Counted from the stretch's first letter, positions 1-7,518 are shown. The stretch: DNA of 16,584 nt from Acetofilamentum sp. (GCA_020722645.1 DYKL01000035.1:1-16584), one strand, 5' to 3'. The notes: generated from the sequence alone by a model not told the origin. Numbers and translations are program-made.

Positions 1-1
1 T

Positions 2-16
2 TAGTCCTACGGACTA
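2..16. repeat. Short perfect hairpin at the left edge
   Basis: TAGTCC at 2-7 and GGACTA at 11-16 form a perfect 6-bp stem around a 3-base TAC loop. No T-run follows, so it does not look like a terminator. It may be the end of a dispersed palindromic repeat that starts outside the window, but only one copy is visible here. Confidence 0.45.
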
Positions 17-26
17 TATTTATATC

Positions 27-374
27 AGCATCTTAATATTGCGGAATAGAGAGAATTTTGTTGAGCAAGTTTTCAAAATTTAAAGATTACAAACAATAGA
101 ACATTCAGGGGCAAACTCTTTATTTCCCTCTGAAAAACATATTGTTACTTACAAAAATATCGAAGCTGAATATAAAATTTAACTCGAAAGAATGTTCAAC
201 GGTCACATGGGATATTACGAAGATGATATAAAAGCCGAGTTTATCAAAGGAGAATTATAAATCATCTTTAAAAGCTACATTTTTGAAGAAAATATTTTGC
301 ACATTAATTCCGAAAATATTGATAAAGAGCTATTTGAAAGCCTTATAAATGAATTAACAGAACTAATCCGATAA
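27..374 (+). pseudogene. Decayed coding remnant with three in-frame TAA codons
   Basis: One frame (codons starting at 27) reads as plausible protein for about 116 codons but is interrupted by TAA at 81-83, 180-182 and 258-260, and ends with TAA at 372-374. The pieces between the stops look protein-like and share the lysine, glutamate and isoleucine bias of neighbouring genes, for example FNGHMGYYEDDIKAEF from about 195 and NIDKELFESLINELTELIR at the end. The last 12 bases overlap the 3' end of coaBC on the other strand. I do not recognise the family. TAA is the normal terminator of intact genes here, so decay is more likely than recoding. The 5' end is unknown and may lie outside the window. 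An alternative is that the open stretches are chance in AT-rich DNA. Confidence 0.45.
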
Positions 375-1565
375 CAAATTCCGAACAATCTCTTCTACAA
401 TATCTTTTGCAACTTCTGTTTTTGTTTTAATTTCAAAATTTAAAACAGATAAATCTTTTCTGATAATTGATATTTTGTTCGTATCTGTATTAAAACCTGC
501 ACCTTTGTCGTTGAGCGAATTAAGAATTATAAGGTCTAAGTTCTTATTTTTTAGTTTCAACTTTGCATTTTCCATTTCATTATCTGTTTCTAATGCAAAA
601 CCAACTGTAATTTGGGAAGATTTTTTAATTTTTCCGATGTTTAGAGCTATGTCGGGTGTTTTTTCCAGTTCAATTTTTAAATCATCATTTTGTTTTTTGA
701 TTTTATTTTGCGCCTTACTTTTTGGTCTGTAATCAGCAACAGCAGCAGCAAATACTGCAATATCAACAGTTTTGAATAATTCTATGCATTTTTCGTACAT
801 TTCTTGTGCAGAAACAACATCAAACTTTGAAATTTTTTTATTTTCTGTTTGCATTTTAACAGGTCCGCTGACAAGAAAAACATCTGCCCCTTGTTTTGCG
901 AATTCTTCGGCAATAGCAAAACCCATTTTCCCTGAGGAGTGGTTGCCGATAAATCTTACAGGGTCAATATGTTCATAAGTTGGTCCGGCTGTAATAAGAA
1001 CTTTTTTGCCTGATAATTTTTTATCACTTTTAAAATATTCACAAAGTGAATTATAAATGATTTCCGGTTCAGCCATCCTGCCTTTGCCTTCCAGACCGCT
1101 TGCCAATTCACCGCTTGTGGCATCAATTACAAAATTTCCTCTTTCTACTAGTGTTTGAATATTTTTTTGGGTAGCCTGATGTTTAAACATATCCAAATCC
1201 ATTGAAGGAGCAAAGAACACAGGACATTTTGCAGATAAATATGTTGTAAGAAGCAGATTATCGGCTATTCCGTTTGCCATTTTTGCAATCGTGTTGGCAG
1301 TTGCAGGTGCTATGACATAAGCGTCAGCCCATAAACCCATATCAACGTGGCTATTCCAGTCTCCATTTTCGGGATTATAAAAATCGACAAGTATCGGATT
1401 TTTAGACAAAGTAGCTAATGTCAAAGGAGTGATAAAATGCTTTGCCATAGGAGTCATAACAACTTTTACGTTATTGTTGTTTCTGACAAGCAATCTGACA
1501 AGAATAGCTACTTTATAAGCAGCTATTCCACCGGTTATACCAACCAAAATATTTTTTCCGGTCAA
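363..1565 (-). CDS. coaBC: Bifunctional phosphopantothenoylcysteine decarboxylase / phosphopantothenate-cysteine ligase
   Basis: This enzyme catalyses two consecutive cytosolic steps of coenzyme A synthesis: ligation of 4'-phosphopantothenate to cysteine, then FMN-dependent decarboxylation to 4'-phosphopantetheine. The N-terminal CoaC half (residues about 1-180) shows GITGGIAAYK (9-18), the catalytic histidine in NSHVDMGLWAD (His73), APATAN (86-91) and a PSMDLDM version (120-126) of the PxMNxxM substrate motif. The C-terminal CoaB half (about 185-400) shows ITAGPTYEHIDPVRFIGNHS, AAAVADYRP (273-281) and a KIKK lysine motif (288-291). The length of 400 aa is normal. The start is TTG at 1565: an in-frame TGA lies two codons upstream, and the first ATG (residue 37) would remove the flavin-binding region. 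Oddity: the flap loop reads ASGLEGKGRM, with Ser156 where E. coli has its flap cysteine. It is last in the bamD-rpoZ-coaBC operon, 40 bp after rpoZ. Confidence 0.95.
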   Translation of the reverse strand: MTGKNILVGITGGIAAYKVAILVRLLVRNNNNVKVVMTPMAKHFITPLTLATLSKNPILVDFYNPENGDWNSHVDMGLWADAYVIAPATANTIAKMANGIADNLLLTTYLSAKCPVFFAPSMDLDMFKHQATQKNIQTLVERGNFVIDATSGELASGLEGKGRMAEPEIIYNSLCEYFKSDKKLSGKKVLITAGPTYEHIDPVRFIGNHSSGKMGFAIAEEFAKQGADVFLVSGPVKMQTENKKISKFDVVSAQEMYEKCIELFKTVDIAVFAAAVADYRPKSKAQNKIKKQNDDLKIELEKTPDIALNIGKIKKSSQITVGFALETDNEMENAKLKLKNKNLDLIILNSLNDKGAGFNTDTNKISIIRKDLSVLNFEIKTKTEVAKDIVEEIVRNLLSD

Positions 1566-1605
1566 AATTCAAAAATTTTTTAATGATTAAATTGAATAAC
1601 TCAGA

Positions 1606-1944
1606 TTATTTTTTTACAAAACGTTTTGGTTTTCGAGGAATTCTAAAATATGTATTTTGGGCAACAAATTCCTGAATAGCAATATTAGCAGCCTTAGGAA
1701 GACTTTCGTAATATTTTGAAATTTCAATTTGTTCACGATTTTCAAAAATCTCTTCAAGATTATCAGTGTATGAAGCGAAATCTTCTAATTTTCGGTTCAA
1801 TTCTTCTTTTATCTCTGAATTAATCTGGTCAGCTCTTTTTGAAATAATAACAATCGACTGATAAAGATTACCGGAAAGTTCTTCCAATTCAACCAAATTT
1901 CTTGTTATGGTTGTGTCTGGTGCATCAATATTTCTGTAATTCAT
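1606..1944 (-). CDS. rpoZ: DNA-directed RNA polymerase omega subunit, Bacteroidota type
   Basis: Small subunit of RNA polymerase that helps the beta-prime subunit fold and assemble. The 112-aa product carries the omega-like signature GNLYQSIVIISKRADQIN (about residues 25-42), matching the family pattern of N-Y followed by S-R-A-x-Q-I. This is followed by a charged helical stretch (about 44-73) and a basic C-terminus (RIPRKPKRFVKK). The divergent sequence is typical of Bacteroidota, where this gene sits between bamD and coaBC. The start is ATG at 1944, 23 bp after the bamD stop, so the two genes are probably co-transcribed. Confidence 0.88.
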   Translation of the reverse strand: MNYRNIDAPDTTITRNLVELEELSGNLYQSIVIISKRADQINSEIKEELNRKLEDFASYTDNLEEIFENREQIEISKYYESLPKAANIAIQEFVAQNTYFRIPRKPKRFVKK

Positions 1945-1967
1945 ATATAAAAAATTTATTATTATTC

Positions 1968-2828
1968 TTAATTATTATATTTTGAAATATTTTTTTGAGA
2001 TTGTTCCGAAATTTTCACAATTTCTTTAAGATATTTACCTTCGGGATACAAATCTAAGTATTTATCGCAATTTTGAACAGTGTATATATAACGTTCTTTT
2101 TGCTTATAACTTATACTGCCTTCTGCATATTCATAATTTGATTTTATAATATGAAATAAAATATCTTCGTAAAAATAAGTATCCGGGTAATCTTTAAGAG
2201 AATTGTTTAACGCAATATCAGCCGCATTAAAATATCCTAAATCGTAATATAATTTTGCAGAACCATAAGATTTTTGTTCTAATTTATAACGAAGAGTATC
2301 TATAAGAAAATTGCAACTGTCCACAAGATTGCTTTCAGGAAACTTTGAAAGAAAAATTTGAAAACGTGTAATTGCTTCCTCGGTAGGTTCTTGATCCAAA
2401 CTCCATCTCGGTGATTCCAGAAAGTTGCAATAAGCACTCAAAAACAAAGCTTCTTCTGAGTAATTGCTATTTGGATACATATCATAAAAACTGTTGAAAT
2501 GATAGCCTGCATACAAATAATCACCTGTTTTAAAATTGCACATTGCGTATAAAAAATATACTTCATCTCCAATTGATTGTCCTCTGTAATAAGGAACAAT
2601 TTGTTCAAGCAAATCACTTGCCTTTAAATATTTTTCATCGGCATAATACTCTTTTGCAAATTTATATTTTAATTCATAGTCATTTGACTTCAGAAGCTTG
2701 TTGAATGTAATTTTTTTAGTAGTATCAATTTTAATAAATTCGGTAGTATTGTTTTTTGTTGTATTCTTTTTTGTACCGCAAGAAGCGATTAAAATAAGCA
2801 ATAATATTAAAGGGAAAATTTTTTTCAT
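1968..2828 (-). CDS. bamD: Outer membrane assembly lipoprotein BamD (TPR-like)
   Basis: BamD is the essential lipoprotein partner of BamA in the machinery that inserts beta-barrel proteins into the outer membrane. The 286-aa product begins with a lipoprotein signal peptide: MKK, a hydrophobic run (residues 4-15) and a lipobox ending IASC with the lipidated Cys17. The mature part is alpha-helical with TPR-like repeats rich in Tyr and Phe, such as KYKFAKEYYADEKYLKA (about 54-70) and GDYLYAGYHFNSFYDMYP (about 103-120). This pattern matches the BamD/YfiO family, whose members are usually 240-290 aa. It is first in the operon with rpoZ and coaBC and divergent from the phosphate cotransporter. The start is ATG at 2828. 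The position ahead of rpoZ supports BamD over a generic TPR lipoprotein. Confidence 0.88.
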   Translation of the reverse strand: MKKIFPLILLLILIASCGTKKNTTKNNTTEFIKIDTTKKITFNKLLKSNDYELKYKFAKEYYADEKYLKASDLLEQIVPYYRGQSIGDEVYFLYAMCNFKTGDYLYAGYHFNSFYDMYPNSNYSEEALFLSAYCNFLESPRWSLDQEPTEEAITRFQIFLSKFPESNLVDSCNFLIDTLRYKLEQKSYGSAKLYYDLGYFNAADIALNNSLKDYPDTYFYEDILFHIIKSNYEYAEGSISYKQKERYIYTVQNCDKYLDLYPEGKYLKEIVKISEQSQKNISKYNN

Positions 2829-2863
2829 TTATAAATAGAAATTTCTTTAATTTATAGAACTTG

Positions 2864-2871
2864 CAAAAATA
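2864..2871 (-). promoter_or_regulatory. Candidate -7 box for the bamD operon
   Basis: Read on the minus strand this is TATTTTTG, matching the Bacteroidota -7 consensus TAnnTTTG, 35 bp upstream of the bamD ATG. No TTTG is seen at the expected -33 distance, so the assignment rests on the -7 box alone. Confidence 0.45.
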
Positions 2872-2879
2872 AAAAAATG

Positions 2880-2911
2880 TTTGATAGAATGAAAGTTTTT
2901 AAATAATTTTG
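2880..2911 (+). promoter_or_regulatory. Bacteroidota-type promoter for the Na+/Pi cotransporter
   Basis: TTTG at 2880-2883 is followed after 20 bp by TAATTTTG at 2904-2911. This fits the primary sigma-factor consensus of Bacteroidota (TTTG at -33, TAnnTTTG at -7) in both sequence and spacing. The -7 box ends 40 bp before the ATG at 2952. It lies next to the oppositely oriented -7 box of bamD. Confidence 0.65.
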
Positions 2912-2951
2912 TGTTTTAAATGAATTCGATACTGAATATAAAGCACTGAAT

Positions 2952-4709
2952 ATGAATAAAATAAGCACAAAATTAAAATTCATTATTTTATTTTTTTTTA
3001 TAATTTTTCCAAAAATTTTACTAGGTAATCCTGAAAAAATTTCCACTGAAATTGATTGGTTTATAATTATTATCGGTTTATTGGGAGGCTTAGCTTTATT
3101 TTTATACGGTATGGAAAAAATGAGCCTTGGTTTGAAAAAAACTGCCGGAAATGGTATGAGGCGAATGATTAACATAATATCAAAAAACAGATTTGTAGGA
3201 CTTTTAGTTGGAACAATAGTTACAGTATTCGTCCAATCAAGCAGTGCAACAACTGTAATGCTTGTCAGTTTTGTGAACTCCGGATTGATGAATTTTACGC
3301 AGACTTTAAGTATGATACTCGGAGCAAACATAGGAACAACAATAACTACCCAAATTATAGCTTTCAATTTAACCAAATATTCGATAATGTTTGTTGCAAT
3401 AGGCTTTTTTACAATAGTTTTTTCTAAAAATGATTCTTTGAAAAACATAGGTACTACAATTCTGGGATTCGGAATATTGTTTTACGGAATGCAACTGATG
3501 AGTGATTCAATGTCGCCATTAAGAACTTACGAACCGTTTGTTAATGCTATGAAAGGTATTGATAATTTATTTTTAAGCGTTGTCATCGGCTTAGTTTTTA
3601 CAAGTATAATTCAAAGCAGTGCTGCATTTATTGGAATAGTAATAGTTATGGCTTCTCAAAGTTTTTTGAGCCTTTATGCAGGCATAGGTATGATACTTGG
3701 GGCTAATATAGGCACATGCGTTACTGCGTTTTTAGCGAGTATGAATACTAATAGAGATGCAAAACGTGTAGCAGTTGGACATATTATGTTTAAAACGATA
3801 GGAGTTCTCTTGTTTATTTTCTGGATACCTCAATTTGAAAAAATAGTGATTTATTTCAGTGATTTGATGAATGCCGGTACCGGAAGACAAATTGCCAATG
3901 CTCATACTCTTTTTAACGTTTTCAATGCATTTATAATGTTGCCGTTTACAGTTATATTCGGTAAAATAATAATGAAGTTAATTCCCGACAGTAAAATTGA
4001 TGAAGAATACAAGCCTAAAATAAAACATCTGGATTATTCTCTTGTGTCAAACCCTACAATTGCAATTAGTTTGGCAAGAGCAGAGATTGTTAACTCTGTA
4101 AAACTAACTAAAAGAATAATTCAGGACATTCTTATTCCTTTTTTTGAGAACAAAATTCCAAACGATGCGTCTTATAAAAAAATATCACTAATTGATGCGG
4201 TCAAAATCCGCGAAGAAAAAATTGATTACCTTGATAAAAAAATTACTGAATATCTGACGCAAGTATCAAAAATAGGTGTAAATTCGAAAAATGCGAATGA
4301 AATTTTTACGCTTATTACTGCTGCTAATTATTTAGAATCTATCGCTGACGTAGTAATTGATGACATTTTACCTTTAATCCCGCAAAAAATAGAACTTAAA
4401 GTAAATTTTTCGGAAGAAGGTAAAAAAGATTTGAGTGAATATTATATTAAAATTCAAAAACAATTATCACGGCTGGAAAATTATTTTTCCAACAATGACA
4501 TAAAAAAAGCTTTAAGTATTGCCGAAAAATGGGATAAATATAACAAATTAGACTCGGAATTCAGATTAAAACATTATCAAAGAATGAATAATGACGAACA
4601 TTCTGTATTAACTCACCGAATACACATGGAACTTATTGACCACTTTCAACAAATTGGGTTCAGAATTGACAGTATTGCCAAACTAATAATAAAAATGCAC
4701 AAAATATAG
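2952..4709 (+). CDS. Na+/phosphate cotransporter family protein with PhoU-like C-terminal domain
   Basis: Predicted sodium-coupled phosphate transporter of the PNaS (NptA/type II Na-Pi) family in the inner membrane. The family's two inverted repeats are visible. The first has QSSSATT (residues 95-101) and GANIGT (124-129); the second has QSSAA (221-225) and GANIGT (250-255). The N-terminus is hydrophobic (about 9-25), followed by a second membrane segment (about 36-52) leading into LFLYGMEKMSLGLKK. Several more membrane helices run to about residue 340. The remainder (about 365-585) is helical, charged and soluble, and resembles the PhoU domains often fused to these transporters. The length of 585 aa is usual for the fused form. 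The start is ATG at 2952, with the consensus promoter upstream. Phosphate is the family's typical substrate; specificity is inferred. Confidence 0.9.
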   Translation: MNKISTKLKFIILFFFIIFPKILLGNPEKISTEIDWFIIIIGLLGGLALFLYGMEKMSLGLKKTAGNGMRRMINIISKNRFVGLLVGTIVTVFVQSSSATTVMLVSFVNSGLMNFTQTLSMILGANIGTTITTQIIAFNLTKYSIMFVAIGFFTIVFSKNDSLKNIGTTILGFGILFYGMQLMSDSMSPLRTYEPFVNAMKGIDNLFLSVVIGLVFTSIIQSSAAFIGIVIVMASQSFLSLYAGIGMILGANIGTCVTAFLASMNTNRDAKRVAVGHIMFKTIGVLLFIFWIPQFEKIVIYFSDLMNAGTGRQIANAHTLFNVFNAFIMLPFTVIFGKIIMKLIPDSKIDEEYKPKIKHLDYSLVSNPTIAISLARAEIVNSVKLTKRIIQDILIPFFENKIPNDASYKKISLIDAVKIREEKIDYLDKKITEYLTQVSKIGVNSKNANEIFTLITAANYLESIADVVIDDILPLIPQKIELKVNFSEEGKKDLSEYYIKIQKQLSRLENYFSNNDIKKALSIAEKWDKYNKLDSEFRLKHYQRMNNDEHSVLTHRIHMELIDHFQQIGFRIDSIAKLIIKMHKI

Positions 4710-5071
4710 TGTGGTCTTTATAATAAATTTCTAAATTGTAGAAACATCTTTGCATAAACAACTAATAACCAATTCATTAAATACAAACAGATAAAAAAAA
4801 CTGTTATTAATCTCAATAGTTCGGTATATTTTGAAGTAATTCGTTGATATTCAGCAAATTGATTTTGTATGTGTAACAAATTAGTAGTTGATTGAAAATC
4901 TATAATTTGCTTCCTTCTTTATCACTCAGGATGACGCTAATTGAAAAATTAACGAATTATTGAATCTTATTGCTTAATGATATAAATCAATTTTTTGCTT
5001 TTTGTTTTTTCAGATATTTGTAATTGTTTAGAATTAGCAACTTTTCTATTTGAACATTTTAAAATATATCT
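4710..5071. other. Gene-free stretch, AT-rich
   Basis: No ORF, tRNA or obvious terminator for the upstream transporter gene is apparent here. The only recognisable structure is a dispersed-repeat-like fragment at 4909-4937 and a weak AT-rich hairpin at about 4799-4821. The region immediately before the ATG at 5072 has no clear TAnnTTTG box. Confidence 0.6.
4909..4937 (-). repeat. Possible remnant of a CGTCATCCTGAG-type dispersed repeat
   Basis: On the minus strand this reads GCGTCATCCTGAGTGATAAA and continues AGAAGGAAGC. CGTCATCCTGAG followed by an A/G-rich segment resembles short dispersed repeats found between genes in many bacterial genomes. It also shares its first six bases (CGTCAT) with the 25-bp tandem unit at 16535-16584. 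Only one copy is present in the window, so repeat status is inferred. Confidence 0.35.
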
Positions 5072-5401
5072 ATGAGTCTGTATTTTATAAAAGAGGAACT
5101 TGATTTGTTTATCAACAGTCTATCCGAAATCTGCAAATGTCTTGACAAATGCAATATTGAAAAACCCGAATTTTTGGCACTAATAAACAAACTTCACCTA
5201 TGTGCTGAAAACTTTTTTGCTGTCAACCAAATTTATTTCAAAGACAAATCTGAGTTTTTAAAAAATATTAAAATTGAAGAATTATCTTTTTTTGAAGAAA
5301 TTAATAAAATTCACGACGATTACTTTTCAGGAACTGATGTATGTAATAAAAAACTTGTTAATTTTTTAAAGAATTGGATTATTGAATACAACAATACTTG
5401 A
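5072..5401 (+). CDS. Small helical protein, possibly a degenerate bacteriohemerythrin
   Basis: The function is not known. The 109-aa product has no signal peptide or membrane segment and appears all-helical. Its helix pattern resembles a bacteriohemerythrin: ELDLFINSLSEI (residues about 9-20) sits where the family has its first HxxL..IN.L helix, ENFFAVNQIYF (about 49-59) sits at the HFxxEE helix, FFEEINKIHDDYF (about 73-85) matches the EEHxxxHEEF motif, and LKNWIIEYN (about 99-107) matches the closing LxxWLxxHI helix. However, nearly all the iron-binding histidines are replaced (Asn, Ile and others); only the His of NKIHDDY lines up with a ligand. If related, it probably does not bind a di-iron centre. 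It ends 9 bp from the convergent STAS-like gene. It could equally be an unrelated helical protein. The start is ATG at 5072. Confidence 0.6.
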   Translation: MSLYFIKEELDLFINSLSEICKCLDKCNIEKPEFLALINKLHLCAENFFAVNQIYFKDKSEFLKNIKIEELSFFEEINKIHDDYFSGTDVCNKKLVNFLKNWIIEYNNT

Positions 5402-5410
5402 TTTTCAAAT

Positions 5411-5821
5411 TTATGGGAGCAACCAATCTTTTGCCTTATTTTCATCATAAAAGAACTTAGTTTCGAATTTGTGAAGTTTCAAATTCAAATCAATAGTCTG
5501 TTCAATAGAAATTTTTTCTATAAAATCATCTTTATCAATTATAAAAGCTAATTTTTCTACTTTCCCTGATAAATATGCCGGTAAAACTATACTATCAAAC
5601 TCTTTTTGCATATTAGGGCTAATTAGATATTTCATGTTTACGGCATCAACCAAAATAAAATCAGGACTTTTTTCTGTAATAAATTTTGCAATATTTTCTG
5701 CTTCTTTCAAAAATTGTGTATCACTCATATTCTGAGTTGCACTCAACCATCGAAAAGACATAATTTTTAGTTCTTTATCATAATCTATAACCTGAAACCT
5801 ATTTTTTAATAAATTTTTCAT
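5411..5821 (-). CDS. STAS/SpoIIAA-like small protein (paralogue A)
   Basis: Cytosolic 136-aa protein that I would place in the loose STAS/SpoIIAA-like group common in Bacteroidota. Its role is unknown, though STAS folds usually mediate regulatory protein contacts. It opens with beta-strand-like segments (NRFQVIDYDKELKIMSFRW), then a helix (about 33-51), then a buried strand followed by a short helix (DFILVDAVNMKYLI, about 54-67). A C-terminal strand-helix (KFFYDENKAKDWLL, about 122-135) closes it. It aligns along its second half with the protein encoded at 16045-16464: both have an (L/F)xDAxxxxxL segment, an FDxxxLP motif, and KFFxDxxxAxxWLL at the end. No canonical SpoIIAA phospho-serine motif (DSSG) is seen. 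The start is ATG at 5821. Confidence 0.72.
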   Translation of the reverse strand: MKNLLKNRFQVIDYDKELKIMSFRWLSATQNMSDTQFLKEAENIAKFITEKSPDFILVDAVNMKYLISPNMQKEFDSIVLPAYLSGKVEKLAFIIDKDDFIEKISIEQTIDLNLKLHKFETKFFYDENKAKDWLLP

Positions 5822-6149
5822 AACTGCTAAGTAATATTAGTTTCCACAAATTAACATTTTTTTTCTACAAAAACCATAACATTAATCATAAATTTCAAAA
5901 ATAATTTAGAAAAAATCTATGCAGTAAAGGCTCTAAATCAATAAAACACTGATTATGACTATAATAAAAAAAGAATAAATCCATGTTTTTCTAAATAGTG
6001 TCTGTTAATAAAGTGCCAAGTTTATAAAGCTTGCCCTGAAAGGGTCTTAAAGCCTGCCCCGTAAGGATGTTTAATTGAATATCAAATTTTAATACTTTAT
6101 AGACCCTTACAGGGCAGGCTTTTAACTTTATGAACTTTATGAACTAACT
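5822..6149. other. Gene-free stretch with an inverted-repeat cluster
   Basis: No coding sequence is visible between the STAS-like gene and the purB stop codon (both genes on the minus strand). The left half (5822-6000) is AT-rich and shows no feature beyond the upstream region of the STAS-like gene. The right half holds three copies of a 22-bp unit, annotated separately, and two direct copies of AACTTTATG at 6124-6141. Confidence 0.65.
6026..6123. repeat. Inverted-repeat cluster (three copies of a 22-bp unit)
   Basis: A unit of the form AAAGCCTGCCCTGTAAGGGT occurs three times. Copy 1 (6026-6047) is direct, copy 2 (6049-6070) is direct with a diverged 3' end, and copy 3 (6101-6123) is inverted. 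Copies 1 and 3 match at 20 of 22 positions as an inverted pair, so transcripts across the region could fold into a long hairpin. Each unit also contains a small internal CCCT/AGGG palindrome. Its GC content stands out from the AT-rich surroundings. It resembles a small MITE-like or REP-like element. It lies just downstream of purB and could also affect transcript 3' ends there. Confidence 0.6.
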
Positions 6150-7493
6150 CTAAATACCTGTATAATTAAAAGGCGTAATGTTTTTCAGTCTGTTTTTTAA
6201 TTCTTCGGTAACTCCAAGACTATCAATAAAATCAGAAAAATCTTTTTGAGTCAGTTTTGTATTTTTCCTTGTCAGTTCTTTCAGTTTTTCGTACGGATTC
6301 GGATAGTTTTCTTTTCTTAAAATTGTTTGTATTGCTTCTGAAATAACAGCCCAGTTATCATCTAAATCCTGTCTTATTTTTTCTTCGTTTACAGTTAATT
6401 TTTCAAGTCCTTTCAGCAAAGAATTAAAAGCTAATATTGTATGTCCAATTGGAACTCCCAGATTTCTTAGAACTGTTGAATCTGTAAGGTCTCGTTGAAG
6501 TCTGGAAATTGGTAATTTTGCAGATAAATGTTCAAAAATGGCATTTGCTATTCCCAGATTTCCTTCGGCGTTTTCAAAATCAATGGGATTGACTTTATGC
6601 GGCATTGCAGATGAGCCGACTTCCTGTTCATTTATCTTTAATTTGAAATAATCCATCGAAATATATGTCCAAATATCTCTGCAAAAGTCAATTAAAATGG
6701 TGTTTATTCTTTTTAAATTATCAAAATATGCAGCTAAATTATCGTAATGCTCAATTTGTGTTGTTATTTGCGAACGGTCCAGATTTAAGACGTGATTAAC
6801 AAAAGAATTTGCAAATGCCTCCCAATCAACATCGGGATAAGAAACTATATGCGCATTGAAATTACCTGTAGCACCTCCAAACTTAGCTGAAAACGGTACT
6901 AATCTCAACAATCCCAATTGTTTTTTCAAACGTTCGATAAAAACTTCTATTTCTTTTCCTAATCTTGTTGGTGATGCCGGTTGTCCATGAGTTCTTGCAA
7001 GCATTGGTACTTCTGACCAATCTCCTGCAAAAAAATACAGTTTCTGAATAACGCTGTCAATTAATGGATAATATATCTCGTTTGTGAATTTTTGAAGTAT
7101 ATAAGGTGTTGCTGTATTGTTTATATCTTGTGAAGTTAATCCAAAATGAATAAATTCTTTATACAGAGATAAACCTAACTCATCAAATTTTTTTTTCAGA
7201 AAATATTCTACAGCTTTGACATCGTGATTTGTAGTTTTTTCAATATCTTTAACCTGTTTTGCATCTTCGGGATCAAATTTTCTGTATATATCTCTGAAAT
7301 TTCTGAAAAACTTTTTATCAAATTTTTTTAATTGAGGCAGAGGAATCTCACATAATGCAATAAAATACTCTAATTCAACCAAAACTCTATATTTAATCAT
7401 CGCAAATTCTGAAAAAAACGCTCTAAGTTCTTGTGTTTTTGAGTAATATCTTCCATCAATCGGTGAAATTGCAGTTAATTCATTGAATATCAT
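6150..7493 (-). CDS. purB: Adenylosuccinate lyase
   Basis: Cytosolic enzyme of purine synthesis that removes fumarate twice: from SAICAR in the IMP pathway and from adenylosuccinate to give AMP. The 447-aa product belongs to the fumarase/aspartase superfamily and matches the E. coli-type PurB in length. It opens with LTAISPIDGRYYSKT, has TSQDINNTA, then ARTHGQPASPTRLGKE with the general-acid histidine at residue 169, and the superfamily signature GSSAMPHKVNPIDFENAEGN, whose Ser294-Ser295 contain the catalytic serine of the flexible loop. The start is ATG at 7493. An in-frame TTG at 7529 would add 12 residues (FYFNFAKKYRK) that do not belong to the family and overlap the likely promoter, so it was rejected. 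No gene appears co-transcribed with it. Confidence 0.95.
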   Translation of the reverse strand: MIFNELTAISPIDGRYYSKTQELRAFFSEFAMIKYRVLVELEYFIALCEIPLPQLKKFDKKFFRNFRDIYRKFDPEDAKQVKDIEKTTNHDVKAVEYFLKKKFDELGLSLYKEFIHFGLTSQDINNTATPYILQKFTNEIYYPLIDSVIQKLYFFAGDWSEVPMLARTHGQPASPTRLGKEIEVFIERLKKQLGLLRLVPFSAKFGGATGNFNAHIVSYPDVDWEAFANSFVNHVLNLDRSQITTQIEHYDNLAAYFDNLKRINTILIDFCRDIWTYISMDYFKLKINEQEVGSSAMPHKVNPIDFENAEGNLGIANAIFEHLSAKLPISRLQRDLTDSTVLRNLGVPIGHTILAFNSLLKGLEKLTVNEEKIRQDLDDNWAVISEAIQTILRKENYPNPYEKLKELTRKNTKLTQKDFSDFIDSLGVTEELKNRLKNITPFNYTGI

Positions 7494-7510
7494 TTTTCTG
7501 TATTTTTTAG

Positions 7511-7518
7511 CAAAATTA
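7511..7518 (-). promoter_or_regulatory. Candidate -7 box for purB
   Basis: The minus strand reads TAATTTTG here, an exact TAnnTTTG match ending 17 bp upstream of the purB ATG at 7493. No properly spaced TTTG was found further upstream. Its position inside the TTG-extended reading frame is another reason to prefer the ATG start. Confidence 0.4.

Noticed and set aside
27..374. TAA recoding as a sense codon in the left-edge remnant
   Set aside because: Intact genes in the window (rpoZ, hydE, the EACC1-like gene and others) end with TAA, and no second gene shows internal TAA, so decay is the simpler reading.
2852..3448. A 198-codon open frame on the minus strand opposite the Na+/Pi cotransporter
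   Set aside because: It is a shadow of the transporter gene; its hydrophobic, low-information translation has no start context, while the plus-strand frame has clear family motifs.
4796..4825. Minus-strand terminator-like hairpin (AACTATT/AACAGTT followed by T-run)
   Set aside because: The stem is only 7 bp, AT-rich with a wobble and a 9-base loop, and it lies about 590 bp beyond the stop of the nearest minus-strand gene; likely chance.
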